A stretch of 64,000 bases of DNA from Bradyrhizobium sp. CB3481 (GCF_029714305.1 NZ_CP121647.1:744001-808000); one strand, 5' to 3'. Shown: positions 26,362-36,080, numbered from the stretch's first letter. Numbers and translations: made by a program. The notes: generated by a model from the sequence alone, not told the origin.

Positions 26362-26958
26362 TCAGCCGTTATTTTCCCGCTTGCCGGCCTCAAGCGGCAC
26401 GACCTTGGGCCGCTCTGTCCCCGATGACAGCGCCGACAATGCTTCGATCGCCTCTTCGCACCATTCCGCCACCGCGCGTTCATGGCTCATGCCGATGCGC
26501 AAGCCCAGCAGCTTGCCGACATCGGCCGGCGGCGCAATGCCGTCAGGGAAGCGCTTGTTGAGCAGGCGCTCGTAACGGGCGAACCGGTCGCGGTGATGTT
26601 CCAGCCGCGCCATCAGGTCGGTGCGCAGCGGTTCGATGTCGACGCTGTCGAGGGCGTAGAGCCGCACCAAGAGGTCGTCCTTGATCGAGGCGGGCACGCT
26701 CGGCCGCTTGGCCCAGTGCCGGAGCGCGGCCCGGCCCTCCGACGTCAGCGTATAGACCAGCTTGTTGGGCTTGCCAGATTGCACCACCTCGCGGCCCTGG
26801 ATGTGGCCGCGGTCGCGCAGCTTGGTGAGCTCCCGATAGATTTGCTGGTGGTCGGCCTTCCAGAAGAATCCAATGGAATTGTCGAACGTCTTGGCGAGCT
26901 CATAGCCCGTCATCGGACGTTCGGTCAGGCAGGCAAGGATCGCATCGCCAAGCGCCAT
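26362..26958 (-). CDS. PadR family transcriptional regulator
   Basis: A 198-residue PadR regulator. The N-terminal winged helix is typical (ILACLTERPMTGYELAKTFD, then QIYRELTKLRDRGHI), followed by the Vir_act_alpha_C dimerisation helices with conserved aromatic and arginine residues. It diverges from the NTF2-like gene at 27088. Two overlapping dyads of identical design (26995-27028) sit between them and are the obvious operators, so it probably represses itself and the neighbouring gene. The effector is unknown. Confidence 0.9.
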   Translation of the reverse strand: MALGDAILACLTERPMTGYELAKTFDNSIGFFWKADHQQIYRELTKLRDRGHIQGREVVQSGKPNKLVYTLTSEGRAALRHWAKRPSVPASIKDDLLVRLYALDSVDIEPLRTDLMARLEHHRDRFARYERLLNKRFPDGIAPPADVGKLLGLRIGMSHERAVAEWCEEAIEALSALSSGTERPKVVPLEAGKRENNG

Positions 26959-26994
26959 GACGCCGGCCTCCGGCTTTCAATTGTGATTTGACAT

Positions 26995-27028
26995 TATGCA
27001 TAAAGTTGCATATGCGTCAATGCGCATA
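26995..27028. promoter_or_regulatory. Tandem PadR-type operators
   Basis: Two perfect dyads with the same spacing: TATGCA-N6-TGCATA at 26995-27012 and TATGCG-N6-CGCATA at 27011-27028. They overlap by two bases and their centres are 16 bases apart. They lie 37 bases before the PadR start and 59 bases before the NTF2-like start. Confidence 0.6.
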
Positions 27029-27087
27029 AGCTCCGGAGAGGTGCATCCCCGGCGTCCAGCCCGTCATCGCCCGCGCAAGGAGACATG

Positions 27088-27474
27088 ATGACCATGAGCG
27101 GCCTCGACAAGTGGTACGGCTACATGAAGTCGCATGACACGGCGGCGTTGTGGGACCTGTTGCACCCCGACGCGGTGTTCGAAAGCCCCGTCGTCCACAC
27201 GCCGCAGCGCGGCCGCGACATCACCTTCAAATATCTGGCGAGCGCCGAAAAGGTGCTGGGCGGCCCCGGCTTCAAATACACCGGCGAATGGCGCAGCGAA
27301 CGCGGCGCGGTCCTCGAATTCGAAAACGAGATCGAGGGCATCAAGATCAACGGCGTCGACATCATCACTTTCAGCGATGACGGTAAGATCACGCACTTCA
27401 AGGTGATGGTACGTCCATTGAAGGGAATCAATTTGCTGCACCGCTTGATGGGGGAACAACTCGCCAGGCAGTGA
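27088..27474 (+). CDS. NTF2-like / SnoaL-like domain protein
   Basis: A 128-residue protein of the NTF2-like (SnoaL) fold: GLDKWYGYMKSHDTAALWDL, then LHPDAVFESPVVHTPQRGRD, and the closing KVMVRPLKGIN strand. Members bind or isomerise small hydrophobic molecules, but the role here is unknown. Three start codons lie close together (27085, 27088, 27094); AAGGAG at 27078-27083 best suits 27088. It is divergent from PadR and lies 176 bases upstream of a fatty acid degradation gene set, so it may belong to the same regulon. Confidence 0.75.
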   Translation: MTMSGLDKWYGYMKSHDTAALWDLLHPDAVFESPVVHTPQRGRDITFKYLASAEKVLGGPGFKYTGEWRSERGAVLEFENEIEGIKINGVDIITFSDDGKITHFKVMVRPLKGINLLHRLMGEQLARQ

Positions 27475-27650
27475 TGAGAGGTGAGGGAGCAGCCGCGACC
27501 GCCGTTATGTCGCGATAGATGTCTGGAAATTTCGCTTACCTGCTCACTCCCTAGGACATCGGGAACCGGATAAGGTCGCTTTCCGGATCACCGTCATTTC
27601 AAGTCAAGCGCCGCCGCCATTTTCAAGCTTGCCGCTGCCGGGAGAACACC

Positions 27651-29441
27651 ATGCCGATCTACAAAGCCCCCGTGGAAGACGTCACCTTCCTGCTCAACGA
27701 CGTGTTCCAGATCGATCGCTACGACAATCTGCCCGGCTTCACCGATGCCTCGGCCGACGTGCGTGAGGCGATCATCGGCGAGGCCGCCAAACTTTCCGAA
27801 GAGGTGCTGCAGCCGCTCAACCGGGTCGGCGATCTCGAAGGCTGCAAGCGGCATGACGACGCCAGCGTGACCACGCCGAAAGGTTTCAAGGAAGCCTTCA
27901 AGCAGGTGGCCGAAGGCGGCTGGCTCGGCCTGTCGGCGCCGACGGAATATGGCGGCCAGGGGCTGCCGGTGACGCTGAGCCAGGTCGTCACCGAATTCCA
28001 GAGCGCGGCCAACATGGCGTTCTCGATGTATGGCGGCCTCACGATGGGCGCGACCGCGGCGCTTCTGGTGCATGGCGACGCTGAACAGAAGAAGACCTAT
28101 GTGCCGAAGATGGTGGCGGGCCAGTGGACCGGCACCATGAACCTCACCGAGCCGCAATGCGGCACCGACCTCGGCCTCTTGCGCACCCGCGCGGCGAAGC
28201 AGGCCGATGGCAGCTACAAGATATCAGGCACCAAGATCTTCATTTCCGCCGGCGAGCACGACCTTGCGGAAAACATCATCCACCTGGTGCTGGCACGCAT
28301 CGAAGGCGCGCCCGCCGGCATCAAGGGCGTGTCGCTGTTCGTGGTGCCGAAATTCCTCGTCAATGCCGACGGCTCGGTAGGTGCGCGCAATGGCGTGTCC
28401 TGCGGCTCGATCGAGCACAAGATGGGCATCCACGGCAATTCCACCTGCGTGATGAACTACGACAACGCCACCGGCTGGCTGATCGGCGAAGAGAACAAGG
28501 GCATGCAGGGCATGTTCGTGATGATGAACGAAGCCCGCCTCGGCGTCGCCGTTCAGGGCCTCGCGCAGTCCGAAGTCGCCTATCAGAATGCGGTGGCCTA
28601 TGCGCGCGAGCGCCTGCAGGGCCGCGCGCTGACTGGGGCCAAGGAGGCCGACAAGCCGGCCGATCCGATCATCGTGCATCCTGACGTGCGCCGCGTGCTG
28701 CTGACCATCCGCGCCTTTAACGAGGCGGCGCGCGCCATGGTGGTGTGGACCGCGCTGAAGAGCGACGTCGCCCACCGCTCCGCCGATCCGAAGGACCGCG
28801 AGGCCGCCGACGACCATATGGGCCTGATGACGCCGGTCATGAAGGGTGTGATGACCGATGTCGGCTTCTCCAACGCCGTGCTGGCGCAGCAGATGTATGG
28901 CGGCCACGGCTACATCGCCGAGCACGGCATGGAGCAGTTCGTGCGCGATGCCCGCATCGCCATGCTTTATGAGGGCGCCAACGGCATCCAGGCGCTCGAT
29001 CTCGTCGGCCGCAAGCTGCCGCGCAATGGCGGCCGCGCCGTGATGGCGTTCTTCGCCGAAGTCGGCGCCTTCGCCAAGGAGCATGGCGGCGACGAGGCGA
29101 TGAAGCCGTTCGTCGCGCCGCTCTCGACCGCGCTCGGCCATCTGCAGCAGGCCACCGGCTGGCTGATGCAGAACGCCATGACCAAGCCCGACAATGCCGG
29201 CGCCGCCGCCACCGACTATATGCAACTGTTCGGCCTCGTCGCCTTCGGCTTCATGTGGGCGCGGATGGCGAAGGTGGCGCAGGACAAGATTGCGGCTTCC
29301 GGCACCACGCCGTACCTGAGCACCAAGCTGGTGACCGGCCGCTTCTTCATGGAGCGGATGCTGCCGGAAACCCACGTCCACCTCGCGCGTATCCAGACCG
29401 GCTGCGCCACGACCATGGAATTGGCGGCGGAAGCGTTCTGA
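27651..29441 (+). CDS. Acyl-CoA dehydrogenase (long form, C-terminal extension)
   Basis: A 596-residue flavin acyl-CoA dehydrogenase of the long FadE/DmdC-like type, with an added C-terminal domain. Visible are the FAD-binding MNLTEPQCGTDLG and GTKIFISAGEH segments, a central helical domain with GGHGYIAEHGMEQ, and the catalytic glutamate region LYEGANGIQALDL. The start MPIYKAPVEDV is the typical N terminus of this subgroup. It heads a set with thiolase and FadB-type genes on the same strand, which supplies the first step of beta-oxidation. Chain-length preference is unknown. Confidence 0.93.
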   Translation: MPIYKAPVEDVTFLLNDVFQIDRYDNLPGFTDASADVREAIIGEAAKLSEEVLQPLNRVGDLEGCKRHDDASVTTPKGFKEAFKQVAEGGWLGLSAPTEYGGQGLPVTLSQVVTEFQSAANMAFSMYGGLTMGATAALLVHGDAEQKKTYVPKMVAGQWTGTMNLTEPQCGTDLGLLRTRAAKQADGSYKISGTKIFISAGEHDLAENIIHLVLARIEGAPAGIKGVSLFVVPKFLVNADGSVGARNGVSCGSIEHKMGIHGNSTCVMNYDNATGWLIGEENKGMQGMFVMMNEARLGVAVQGLAQSEVAYQNAVAYARERLQGRALTGAKEADKPADPIIVHPDVRRVLLTIRAFNEAARAMVVWTALKSDVAHRSADPKDREAADDHMGLMTPVMKGVMTDVGFSNAVLAQQMYGGHGYIAEHGMEQFVRDARIAMLYEGANGIQALDLVGRKLPRNGGRAVMAFFAEVGAFAKEHGGDEAMKPFVAPLSTALGHLQQATGWLMQNAMTKPDNAGAAATDYMQLFGLVAFGFMWARMAKVAQDKIAASGTTPYLSTKLVTGRFFMERMLPETHVHLARIQTGCATTMELAAEAF

Positions 29442-29504
29442 GATTTTTCGCCGTTTCGCATCCTTTCGCCTATAATATTATGATCCTCATACCGGGAGGG
29501 CGTC

Positions 29505-30713
29505 ATGCCTGAGGCATATATCTACGATCACGTTCGCACCCCGCGCGGCCGCGGCAAGGCCGACGGCGCGCTGCACGAAGTCACCGCGCTGGCGCTCGCC
29601 ACCGTGCCGCTGCAGGCGCTGAAGGAGCGCAATAACCTTACTGAAGACGTCGTTGATGACGTCATTCTCGGCGTGGTCGATCCGGTCGGCGAGGCAGGAA
29701 GCGACATTGCGCGCTTCGCGGCGCTGAAGTCGGGTCTCGGCGAAAGCGTCCCCGGCGTGCAGATCAGCCGCTTCTGCGCCTCCGGTCTCGACGCCGTGAA
29801 TTTCGCCGCCGCCCAGATCATGAGCGGCCAGCATGATCTCGTGATCGGCGGCGGCGCCGAATCGATGAGCCGCGTCGGCATCGGCGCGTCCGGCGGCGCC
29901 TGGCCGATGGATCCCTCGATGGCGGTGCCGGCCTATTTCATGCCGCAGGGTGTCTCGGCCGATCTGATCGCTACCAAATACGGCTTTTCGCGCGACGACG
30001 TCGATGCCTATGCGGTGCAGAGCCAGCAGCGTGCGGCGAAGGCCTGGGACGAGGGCCGCTTCAACAAGTCGGTGGTGCCGGTCAAGGACATCAACGGCCT
30101 CACCGTCCTCGCCAAGGATGAGCACATGCGCCCGACCACGACCATGCAGTCGCTGGCGCAGTTGCAGCCATCCTTTACCGTGATGGCCCAGATGGGCGGC
30201 TTCGACGGCGTCGCGATCCAGTCGCATCCCGAGATCGAGCGCGTCAATTATGTCCACCATGCCGGCAATTCCTCCGGCATCGTCGATGGCGCGGGCGCCG
30301 TGCTGCTCGGTAGCAAGGAGGCCGGCGCCAAGCATGGCCTGAAGCCGCGTGCCAAGATTCGCGCCTTCGCCAATATCGGCTCCGAGCCCGCGATGATGTT
30401 GACCGGCCCGGTCGACGTCACCGAAAAGCTGTTCACGCGTTCCGGCATGAAGAAGTCGGACATCGATCTGTTCGAGCTGAACGAGGCCTTTGCCTCGGTC
30501 GTGCTGCGCTACATCCAGGCGTTCGACATCGACAATGCGAAGATCAACGTCAATGGCGGCGCCATCGCGCTCGGCCATCCGCTCGGCGCGACTGGCGCTA
30601 TGATCCTCGGCACCGTGCTCGATGAGCTCGAGCGCACCAACAAGTCGACCGCGCTGGTGACGCTGTGCATCGGCGGCGGCATGGGGACCGCGACGATTAT
30701 CGAGCGAGTGTAA
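29505..30713 (+). CDS. Acetyl-CoA C-acyltransferase (thiolase)
   Basis: A 402-residue thiolase that cleaves 3-ketoacyl-CoA, the final step of beta-oxidation. Cys91 in [12 protein letters not shown] is the acyl-accepting residue; the GHPLGATGA histidine and the CIGGGMGTA cysteine near the C terminus complete the active site. A GGGAGG ribosome site lies eight bases before the ATG. It sits 63 bases after the acyl-CoA dehydrogenase and is separated from the FadB-type gene by a palindromic repeat, so the three probably act together. Confidence 0.94.
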   Translation: MPEAYIYDHVRTPRGRGKADGALHEVTALALATVPLQALKERNNLTEDVVDDVILGVVDPVGEAGSDIARFAALKSGLGESVPGVQISRFCASGLDAVNFAAAQIMSGQHDLVIGGGAESMSRVGIGASGGAWPMDPSMAVPAYFMPQGVSADLIATKYGFSRDDVDAYAVQSQQRAAKAWDEGRFNKSVVPVKDINGLTVLAKDEHMRPTTTMQSLAQLQPSFTVMAQMGGFDGVAIQSHPEIERVNYVHHAGNSSGIVDGAGAVLLGSKEAGAKHGLKPRAKIRAFANIGSEPAMMLTGPVDVTEKLFTRSGMKKSDIDLFELNEAFASVVLRYIQAFDIDNAKINVNGGAIALGHPLGATGAMILGTVLDELERTNKSTALVTLCIGGGMGTATIIERV

Positions 30714-30718
30714 CTGCC

Positions 30719-30807
30719 GTAGGGTGGGCAAAGGCGCTCTTGCGCCGTGCCCACCATCGCGAACTCCGCAAGAAATGGTGGGCACGCTGCGCTTTGCCCA
30801 CCCTACG
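30719..30807. repeat. Palindromic intergenic repeat, family D (copy 2)
   Basis: Begins GTAGGGTGGGCAAAG, ends CTTTGCCCACCCTACG, and has inner GTGCCCACCAT / ATGGTGGGCAC arms. It lies between two cotranscribed-looking fatty acid degradation genes. Confidence 0.88.
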
Positions 30808-30866
30808 AGATCGAGAATTCAACCGCCGCGCCTGAGATCGGCTGCCGGCACCGAGGGAGCAACCAA

Positions 30867-33080
30867 ATGGCCTTCAAGAATTTCAAGCTAGAGACCGACG
30901 CCGACGGCATTGCGCTCGTCACCTGGGATATTCCCGGACGTTCGATGAACGTGCTGGACGAGACCTCGACCAGCGAGCTCGAGGAAATCCTCAAGCAGAC
31001 CACGGCTGATGCCGCGGTGAAGGGCGTGGTCATCACGTCAGCCAAGGACGCGTTTTGCGCCGGTGCCGATCTTTCGATGCTCGAAGGCATGAACCAGGAA
31101 TATGCCAAGGTCCTGAAAGAAAAGGGCGAGGTCGCGGCTAACCAGATGCTGTTCGACCAGAGCCGGCGCTTCTCGCTGGTGCTGCGCGGCATCGAGACCT
31201 GCGGCAAGCCATGGGCGGCCGCGATCAATGGGCTCGCGCTCGGCGGCGGTTTTGAGGTGACGCTGTCCTGTCACTATCGCGTCGCGGCGGAGAATCCCAA
31301 AACTCGCCTCGGCCTGCCCGAAGTCAAGGTCGGCCTGTTCCCCGGCGCCGGCGGCACCCAGCGCGTGCCGCGTCTGGTGCCGCCGCAGGATGCGATGACC
31401 ATCCTGCTCAAGGGCGATCCTGTGACCGTCGAGAAGGCGAAGTCGCTCAACCTGATCCACGCCATCGTGCCTTCAGCCGATCTGATCAAGGCCGCCAAGG
31501 ACTGGATCAAGGGCGGCGGCAAGGCCGTCGCGCCCTGGGACGAAAAGGGCTTCAAGCTGCCGGGCGGGCCGGTGTTCTCCAAGGCCGGCATGATGATGTT
31601 CCCGGCCGGCAACGCGATCTACCGCCGCGAGACCTACGACAATTATCCGGCGGCGCGCGCCATCATGAGCTGCGTCTATGAGGGCCTGCAGCTGCCCATC
31701 GACGCCGCGCTGCGCGTCGAATCGCGCTACTTCACCAAGGTGCTGCGCTCCAAGGAAGCGGCGGCGATGATCCGCAGCCTGTTCCTGTCGATGCAGGAAT
31801 TGAACAAGGGCGCGCGGCGTCCGCAGAGCGTGCCGCCGACCAAGGTGAAGAAGATCGCCGTGATCGGCGCCGGCTTTATGGGCGCCAGCGTCGGCTACGT
31901 CTCGGCCCGCGCCGGGCTCGACGTCATCCTGATCGACCGCGACCAGGAAAGCGCCGACAAGGGCAAGGCGCACGCCAAGAGCGTCATCGACGGCCTGATC
32001 GCCAAGGGCCGCGCCAAGCCGGTCGAGGCCGACGCCATCATGGCGCGCATCACGCCGACCGCGGATTATGCCGCGCTTGGGGATTGCGACCTCGTGATCG
32101 AGGCGGTGTTCGAGGACCGCAAGGTCAAGGCTGATACCTTCGCCAAGGCCCAGCAGTACCTCAAGGCGGACGCGATCTTCGCCTCCAACACTTCGACGCT
32201 GCCGATCACCTCGCTGGCCGAGAGCTTCAAGGATCAGGGCAAGTTCGTCGGCATCCATTTCTTCTCGCCGGTCGAGAAGATGATGTTGGTCGAGATCATC
32301 CTCGGCAAGAACACCGGCGACGTCGCGCTGGCGACCGCGCTGGATTACGTCCGCATCATCGGCAAGACGCCGATCGTCGTGAACGACAGTCGCGGCTTCT
32401 ATGCTAACCGCTGCGTCGGGCGCTACATCGCCGAAGGCAACGAGATGTTCCTGGAAGGCGTGCCGCCGGCGATGATCGAGAACTGCGCCAAGATGGCCGG
32501 CATGCCGGTCGGTCCGCTGTCGCTGTCGGATGAAGTCGCGCTCGACCTCGGGCTCAAGGTCATGAAGGCGACGGAAGCCGATCTAGGCCCGAACGCGATC
32601 AACCCCGATCAGAAGAAGCTGATGGTTGAGATGGTCGAGAAGCAAGGCCGCCTCGGGCGCAAGAATGCCAAGGGCTTTTACGACTATCCCGAGAAGGGCA
32701 AGGGCCAGAAGAGCCTGTGGCCGGGGCTATCAGCCTTGCAGCCGAAGCAGCTCGACCCCGACACGCTCGACGTCGAGGAGCTCAAGCAGCGCTTCCTGGT
32801 GGTGCAGGCGGTGGAGGCCGCGCGCACGGTGGAGGATCACGTCATCACCGACCCGCGCGAGGCCGATGTCGGCTCGATCCTGGGCTTCGGCTTCGCGCCG
32901 TTCACCGGCGGCACGCTGTCCTATATCGACTTCATGGGCGCGCGGAAGTTCGTCGAGCTCTGCCACAAGCTCGAAGCCAAATACGGCTCCCGCTTCACCC
33001 CGCCAAAACTGCTGGAAGACATGGCCGCCCGCGGCGAAACCTTCTACGGCCGCTTCGCGCCGAAGAAGGCGGCGGCGTAG
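30867..33080 (+). CDS. FadB-type enoyl-CoA hydratase / 3-hydroxyacyl-CoA dehydrogenase
   Basis: A 737-residue bifunctional protein. The N-terminal crotonase domain (about residues 1-190) has [14 protein letters not shown] and an oxyanion-hole segment [12 protein letters not shown]. The NAD-binding domain starts near residue 330 with [15 protein letters not shown], followed by [13 protein letters not shown] and HFFSPVEKM, and the C-terminal 3-hydroxyacyl-CoA dehydrogenase domains follow. The ATG at 30867 is used, preceded by GAGGGAG; the frame extends upstream through a repeat. It performs the two middle steps of beta-oxidation between the dehydrogenase and thiolase encoded upstream. Confidence 0.94.
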   Translation: MAFKNFKLETDADGIALVTWDIPGRSMNVLDETSTSELEEILKQTTADAAVKGVVITSAKDAFCAGADLSMLEGMNQEYAKVLKEKGEVAANQMLFDQSRRFSLVLRGIETCGKPWAAAINGLALGGGFEVTLSCHYRVAAENPKTRLGLPEVKVGLFPGAGGTQRVPRLVPPQDAMTILLKGDPVTVEKAKSLNLIHAIVPSADLIKAAKDWIKGGGKAVAPWDEKGFKLPGGPVFSKAGMMMFPAGNAIYRRETYDNYPAARAIMSCVYEGLQLPIDAALRVESRYFTKVLRSKEAAAMIRSLFLSMQELNKGARRPQSVPPTKVKKIAVIGAGFMGASVGYVSARAGLDVILIDRDQESADKGKAHAKSVIDGLIAKGRAKPVEADAIMARITPTADYAALGDCDLVIEAVFEDRKVKADTFAKAQQYLKADAIFASNTSTLPITSLAESFKDQGKFVGIHFFSPVEKMMLVEIILGKNTGDVALATALDYVRIIGKTPIVVNDSRGFYANRCVGRYIAEGNEMFLEGVPPAMIENCAKMAGMPVGPLSLSDEVALDLGLKVMKATEADLGPNAINPDQKKLMVEMVEKQGRLGRKNAKGFYDYPEKGKGQKSLWPGLSALQPKQLDPDTLDVEELKQRFLVVQAVEAARTVEDHVITDPREADVGSILGFGFAPFTGGTLSYIDFMGARKFVELCHKLEAKYGSRFTPPKLLEDMAARGETFYGRFAPKKAAA

Positions 33081-33092
33081 GCCTCTTTCGGT

Positions 33093-33179
33093 CGTCATTG
33101 CGAGGAGCGACAGCGACGAAGCAATCCACCTATCCGTTATGTCGCGATATGGATTGCTTCGCTTCGCTCGCAATGACGG
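33093..33179. repeat. Palindromic intergenic repeat, family G
   Basis: Begins CGTCATTGCGAGGAGCGACA and ends TCGCTCGCAATGACG, with inner GAAGCAATCCA / TGGATTGCTTC arms. It matches the CGTCATTGCGAGG repeat common in rhizobial genomes; one copy is present here. Confidence 0.85.
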
Positions 33180-33210
33180 AAAGCGCTATCAGGGCTATGC
33201 CCAAACAAAA

Positions 33211-33238
33211 GAGCCGGATCATCGATCCGGCCCTTTTT
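33211..33238. terminator. Intrinsic terminator between converging genes
   Basis: GCCGGAT stem (33213-33219 with 33225-33231), CATCG loop, followed by CCTTTTT on the plus strand; AAAAGAG precedes it, so it could also serve the minus strand. It ends the beta-oxidation transcript and the converging GST transcript. Confidence 0.75.
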
Positions 33239-33258
33239 CATTCCAGTTGCTGACCGCC

Positions 33259-33873
33259 TCACGCCGCCTTCAGCAGCCCTTCCTTGCTCATCGCTTCCTG
33301 CACCTTCGGGCGGGCGGCGACGCGGGCCTTGTAGGCCAGCAGGTTCGGCATCTCGGACAGATCGAACTTCAACCGGTCGGTCGCCCACATCAGCATGGTG
33401 AACAGGTAGCCGTCGGCAACGGTGAACTGCTTGCCCATCAGGTAGTCGCGCCCGGCAAGCGCGGTTTCCAGATATTTGAACTTGGCCATCGCGCGGTCCT
33501 TGAAGAAGCCCTTGGCTTCCTCGGCGAGCAGCGGCGAGAACATCGGTCCGATATTCTTGTGCAGCTCGGTCGTGATGAAGTTCAGCCATTCGAGCAGCTT
33601 GTAGCGCTCCTGCGCGTCGCGGGCGGGCGCCAGGTCCTTGCCCGCCTTGTCGGCGATCATCTGGACGATGACGGGCCCCTCGGTCACCAGTTCGCCGGAT
33701 TCGAACTGCACCACCGGCACCTGGCCCTTGGGATTGACCTTCAGGAAATCGTCACCGTTTTCCAGTTTCTTGGCGCGCAGGTCGACCTTGACCAGTTCGT
33801 AGGGCAGACCGGCTTCCAGAAGGGCGATATGGGGGGATAGCGAGCAAGCGCCCGGGGAATAATATAGTTTCAT
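33259..33873 (-). CDS. Glutathione S-transferase, beta class
   Basis: A 204-residue glutathione S-transferase. The thioredoxin-like N-terminal domain opens with KLYYSPGACSLSPHIALLEA, where the cysteine fits the active-site Cys10 of bacterial beta-class enzymes, followed by KGQVPVVQ and the glutathione-binding VTEGPVI loop; the helical C-terminal domain contains FTVADGYLF. The ATG at 33873 is preceded by GGGAAGGA; an upstream in-frame start at 33894 is less likely. It diverges from a MarR regulator, with paired palindromes between them. Confidence 0.92.
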   Translation of the reverse strand: MKLYYSPGACSLSPHIALLEAGLPYELVKVDLRAKKLENGDDFLKVNPKGQVPVVQFESGELVTEGPVIVQMIADKAGKDLAPARDAQERYKLLEWLNFITTELHKNIGPMFSPLLAEEAKGFFKDRAMAKFKYLETALAGRDYLMGKQFTVADGYLFTMLMWATDRLKFDLSEMPNLLAYKARVAARPKVQEAMSKEGLLKAA

Positions 33874-33909
33874 GGGTTTTTCCTTCCCTCGCAATTGTCG
33901 GCGGACCGA

Positions 33910-33957
33910 CTAAATGCATCTGCATGGAATAGTCAAGATTGATGCACCTGCATTTAG
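33910..33957. promoter_or_regulatory. Paired MarR-type operators between GST and MarR genes
   Basis: Two copies of the palindrome ATGCA-NN-TGCAT, at 33914-33925 (centre TC) and 33942-33953 (centre CC), 28 bases apart centre to centre. Their flanks form a larger inverted repeat: CTAAATGCATCTGCAT facing ATGCACCTGCATTTAG, matching at 14 of 16 positions. Confidence 0.65.
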
Positions 33958-33994
33958 TGGGGTACACTGATCAGCGATAGATACGGACCGGATT

Positions 33995-34483
33995 ATGAAA
34001 CGCAAACCATCGACCGAGGCGACTGCCGCCTGGATCCGCCTGATGCGGGTGCAGAGCCGGGTGCTCGACGCTGTCGAGCAGGATTTGAAGAAAGCGGGCT
34101 TTCCGCCGCTGGCCTGGTATGACGCGCTGCTGGAACTGTCGCGCGCGCCGTCCGGCGAGATGCGCCCGGTGGAACTGGAAAAGCAGATGCTGATCCCGCA
34201 ATATTCCACCTCGCGGCTGATCGACCGCCTGGTGGACGAGGGCCTGGCGGCGCGGCGCGAATGCAAGATCGACAAGCGCGGCCAGTTCGTCGAGATCACC
34301 GAGGCCGGGCGCGAACTGCAGAAGAAGATGTGGACCGCCTATTCTGCGGCAATCGAAAAGCACGTCGGCTCAAAACTCTCCGATGCCGACGCCGTGAAGC
34401 TGTGCGGTCTGCTCGACCGGCTCGGCTGCTCATGCTCCGACGTCAAGGCGGCCGCTGCCCGCGACGGCGTGCCGGCGCGATGA
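33995..34483 (+). CDS. MarR family transcriptional regulator
   Basis: A 162-residue MarR regulator. The winged helix includes MRPVELEKQMLIPQYSTSRL and the wing RRECKIDKRGQFVEITEAG. Near the C terminus is GCSCSD, a pair of closely spaced cysteines that could sense oxidants or electrophiles, though this is only suggested by the sequence. It diverges from the GST gene with two matched palindromes between them and is followed by the glutamate-cysteine ligase gene, so a thiol-stress role is plausible. Confidence 0.88.
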   Translation: MKRKPSTEATAAWIRLMRVQSRVLDAVEQDLKKAGFPPLAWYDALLELSRAPSGEMRPVELEKQMLIPQYSTSRLIDRLVDEGLAARRECKIDKRGQFVEITEAGRELQKKMWTAYSAAIEKHVGSKLSDADAVKLCGLLDRLGCSCSDVKAAAARDGVPAR

Positions 34484-34579
34484 CGGCCCTCACACCTTTC
34501 GTTATTGCGGACGACATCGTCCGCATCCCCTTGGCTACGCGGCGTGTTCGGTCGAATCGCCCCTTACCCGGATTTTTTC

Positions 34580-35950
34580 ATGGCGCGTGACCAGATCGAT
34601 ATGACGCCGCTGCAATCGCGTGACGAACTCGTTGCGTGGTTCGAGGCCGGCATCAAGCCGCCGTCCGAGTTCCGCATCGGGACCGAGCACGAGAAGACGC
34701 CGTTCACGCTGGAGGGCCGTCAGCCGGTGCCGTACGAAGGTGCGCGAGGCATCGGCGCGCTGCTCGAAGGCATGAAGCTCCTGCTCGGCTGGGAGCCGAT
34801 CATGGAGCGCGGCAACATCATCGGGCTTTATGACGTCACCGGCGGCGGCGCGATTTCGCTCGAGCCCGGTGGTCAGTTCGAATTGTCGGGCGCGCCGCTC
34901 GAAAACGTGCACCAGACCCAGTCCGAGTTGATGGCGCATCTGGCGCAGGTCCGCGAGATCGCAACGCCGCTGGGCATCGGCTTTCTCGGCCTCGGCATGA
35001 CGCCGTCCTGGTCGCGGTCGCAGATCCCGGTGATGCCCAAGGGCCGCTACAAGATCATGACCAATTACATGCCGAAGGTCGGCCAGTACGGCATCGACAT
35101 GATGTACCGGACCTGTACGGTGCAGACCAATCTCGACTTCTCCTCCGAAGCCGACATGGTCAAGAAGCTGCGGGTGTCGCTGGCGCTGCAGCCGGTCGCC
35201 ACCGCTCTGTTCGCCAATTCGCCGTTCACCGAAGGCAAGCCCAACGGCTTCCTGTCGTTCCGCTCCGAGATCTGGCGCGACACGGATAATGCGCGCTCCG
35301 GCATGCTGCCCTGGGTGTTCGAGGACGGCATGGGGTTCGAGCGTTGGGTCGACTACGCGCTCGACGTTCCCATGTATTTCGTCAAGCGGGATGAGACCTA
35401 TATCGACGTCGCCGGCTCCTCGTTCCGCGCCTTCTTCGAGGGCCGCAACAATTCGCTGCCCGGCGAGCGCCCGACGCTGTCAGACTGGGCCAACCATTTG
35501 TCGACGATCTTCCCGGAAGTCCGCCTCAAGCGCTATCTGGAAATGCGCGGCGCCGACGGCGTGCCGTGGGGCCGGCTGCCGGCGCTGCCGGCGTTCTGGG
35601 TCGGCCTTTTGTACGATAATGACAGCCTGGATGCGGCCTGGGATCTGGTCAGCCATTGGACCGCACAGGAGCGGCAGGCGCTGCGCGACGACGTGCCGCG
35701 CTTCGGCTTCAAGGCCAGGATCAAGGACCGCTATTTGTTCGAGATCGCCAAGGAATGCCTGAAACTGTCGTACGCCGGCCTGCGGCGCCGTGGCCGTATA
35801 GACCAGCTCGGCCGCGACGAGAGCCGGTACCTTGAGCCGCTGGAACGTATCCTCGAATCCGGTCGCACGCCCGCAGAAGAAATGCTCGACAAGTTCAATG
35901 GCCCATGGGGCGGTTCCGTCGAGCCCGTCTATCAGGAATACGCGTTCTGA
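34580..35950 (+). CDS. gshA: Glutamate-cysteine ligase (plant/alphaproteobacterial type)
   Basis: A 456-residue member of the GCS2/plant-type glutamate-cysteine ligases, the first enzyme of glutathione synthesis. Family motifs include FRIGTEHEKTPF near residue 32, the SLEPGGQFELSG substrate strand, MMYRTCTVQTNLDF, and a C-terminal GLRRRGRID. The ATG at 34580 is used; the frame extends to 34505 without resemblance to the family. It lies 96 bases after the MarR gene, close to a glutathione S-transferase, giving a small glutathione cluster. Confidence 0.93.
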   Translation: MARDQIDMTPLQSRDELVAWFEAGIKPPSEFRIGTEHEKTPFTLEGRQPVPYEGARGIGALLEGMKLLLGWEPIMERGNIIGLYDVTGGGAISLEPGGQFELSGAPLENVHQTQSELMAHLAQVREIATPLGIGFLGLGMTPSWSRSQIPVMPKGRYKIMTNYMPKVGQYGIDMMYRTCTVQTNLDFSSEADMVKKLRVSLALQPVATALFANSPFTEGKPNGFLSFRSEIWRDTDNARSGMLPWVFEDGMGFERWVDYALDVPMYFVKRDETYIDVAGSSFRAFFEGRNNSLPGERPTLSDWANHLSTIFPEVRLKRYLEMRGADGVPWGRLPALPAFWVGLLYDNDSLDAAWDLVSHWTAQERQALRDDVPRFGFKARIKDRYLFEIAKECLKLSYAGLRRRGRIDQLGRDESRYLEPLERILESGRTPAEEMLDKFNGPWGGSVEPVYQEYAF

Positions 35951-36021
35951 TTAAACGGGTTGCCTGGCATTTGGGCCGTTCATCCACCGTACAGGTTGAT
36001 GGCGCTCAAATGACAAAGGTG

Positions 36022-36080
36022 GAGCATGACCCGGACGGCCGCGCGCCGGTTTTCCGGAAAATCATGTTCAAATCAATGAG
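36022..36080. repeat. Short dispersed repeat, family H
   Basis: GAGCATGACCCGG followed by CCGGTTTTCCGGAAAATCAT and GTTCAAATCAATGAG. It resembles the GAGCATGATCCGGAAAAG...AAAGATCATGCTCAAA element frequent in Bradyrhizobium; identification is from recall. Confidence 0.6.

Noticed and set aside
28224..29381. Long minus-strand frame opposite the acyl-CoA dehydrogenase
   Set aside because: Shadow of a strong gene; the translation has no fold signature and is rich in His and Arg.
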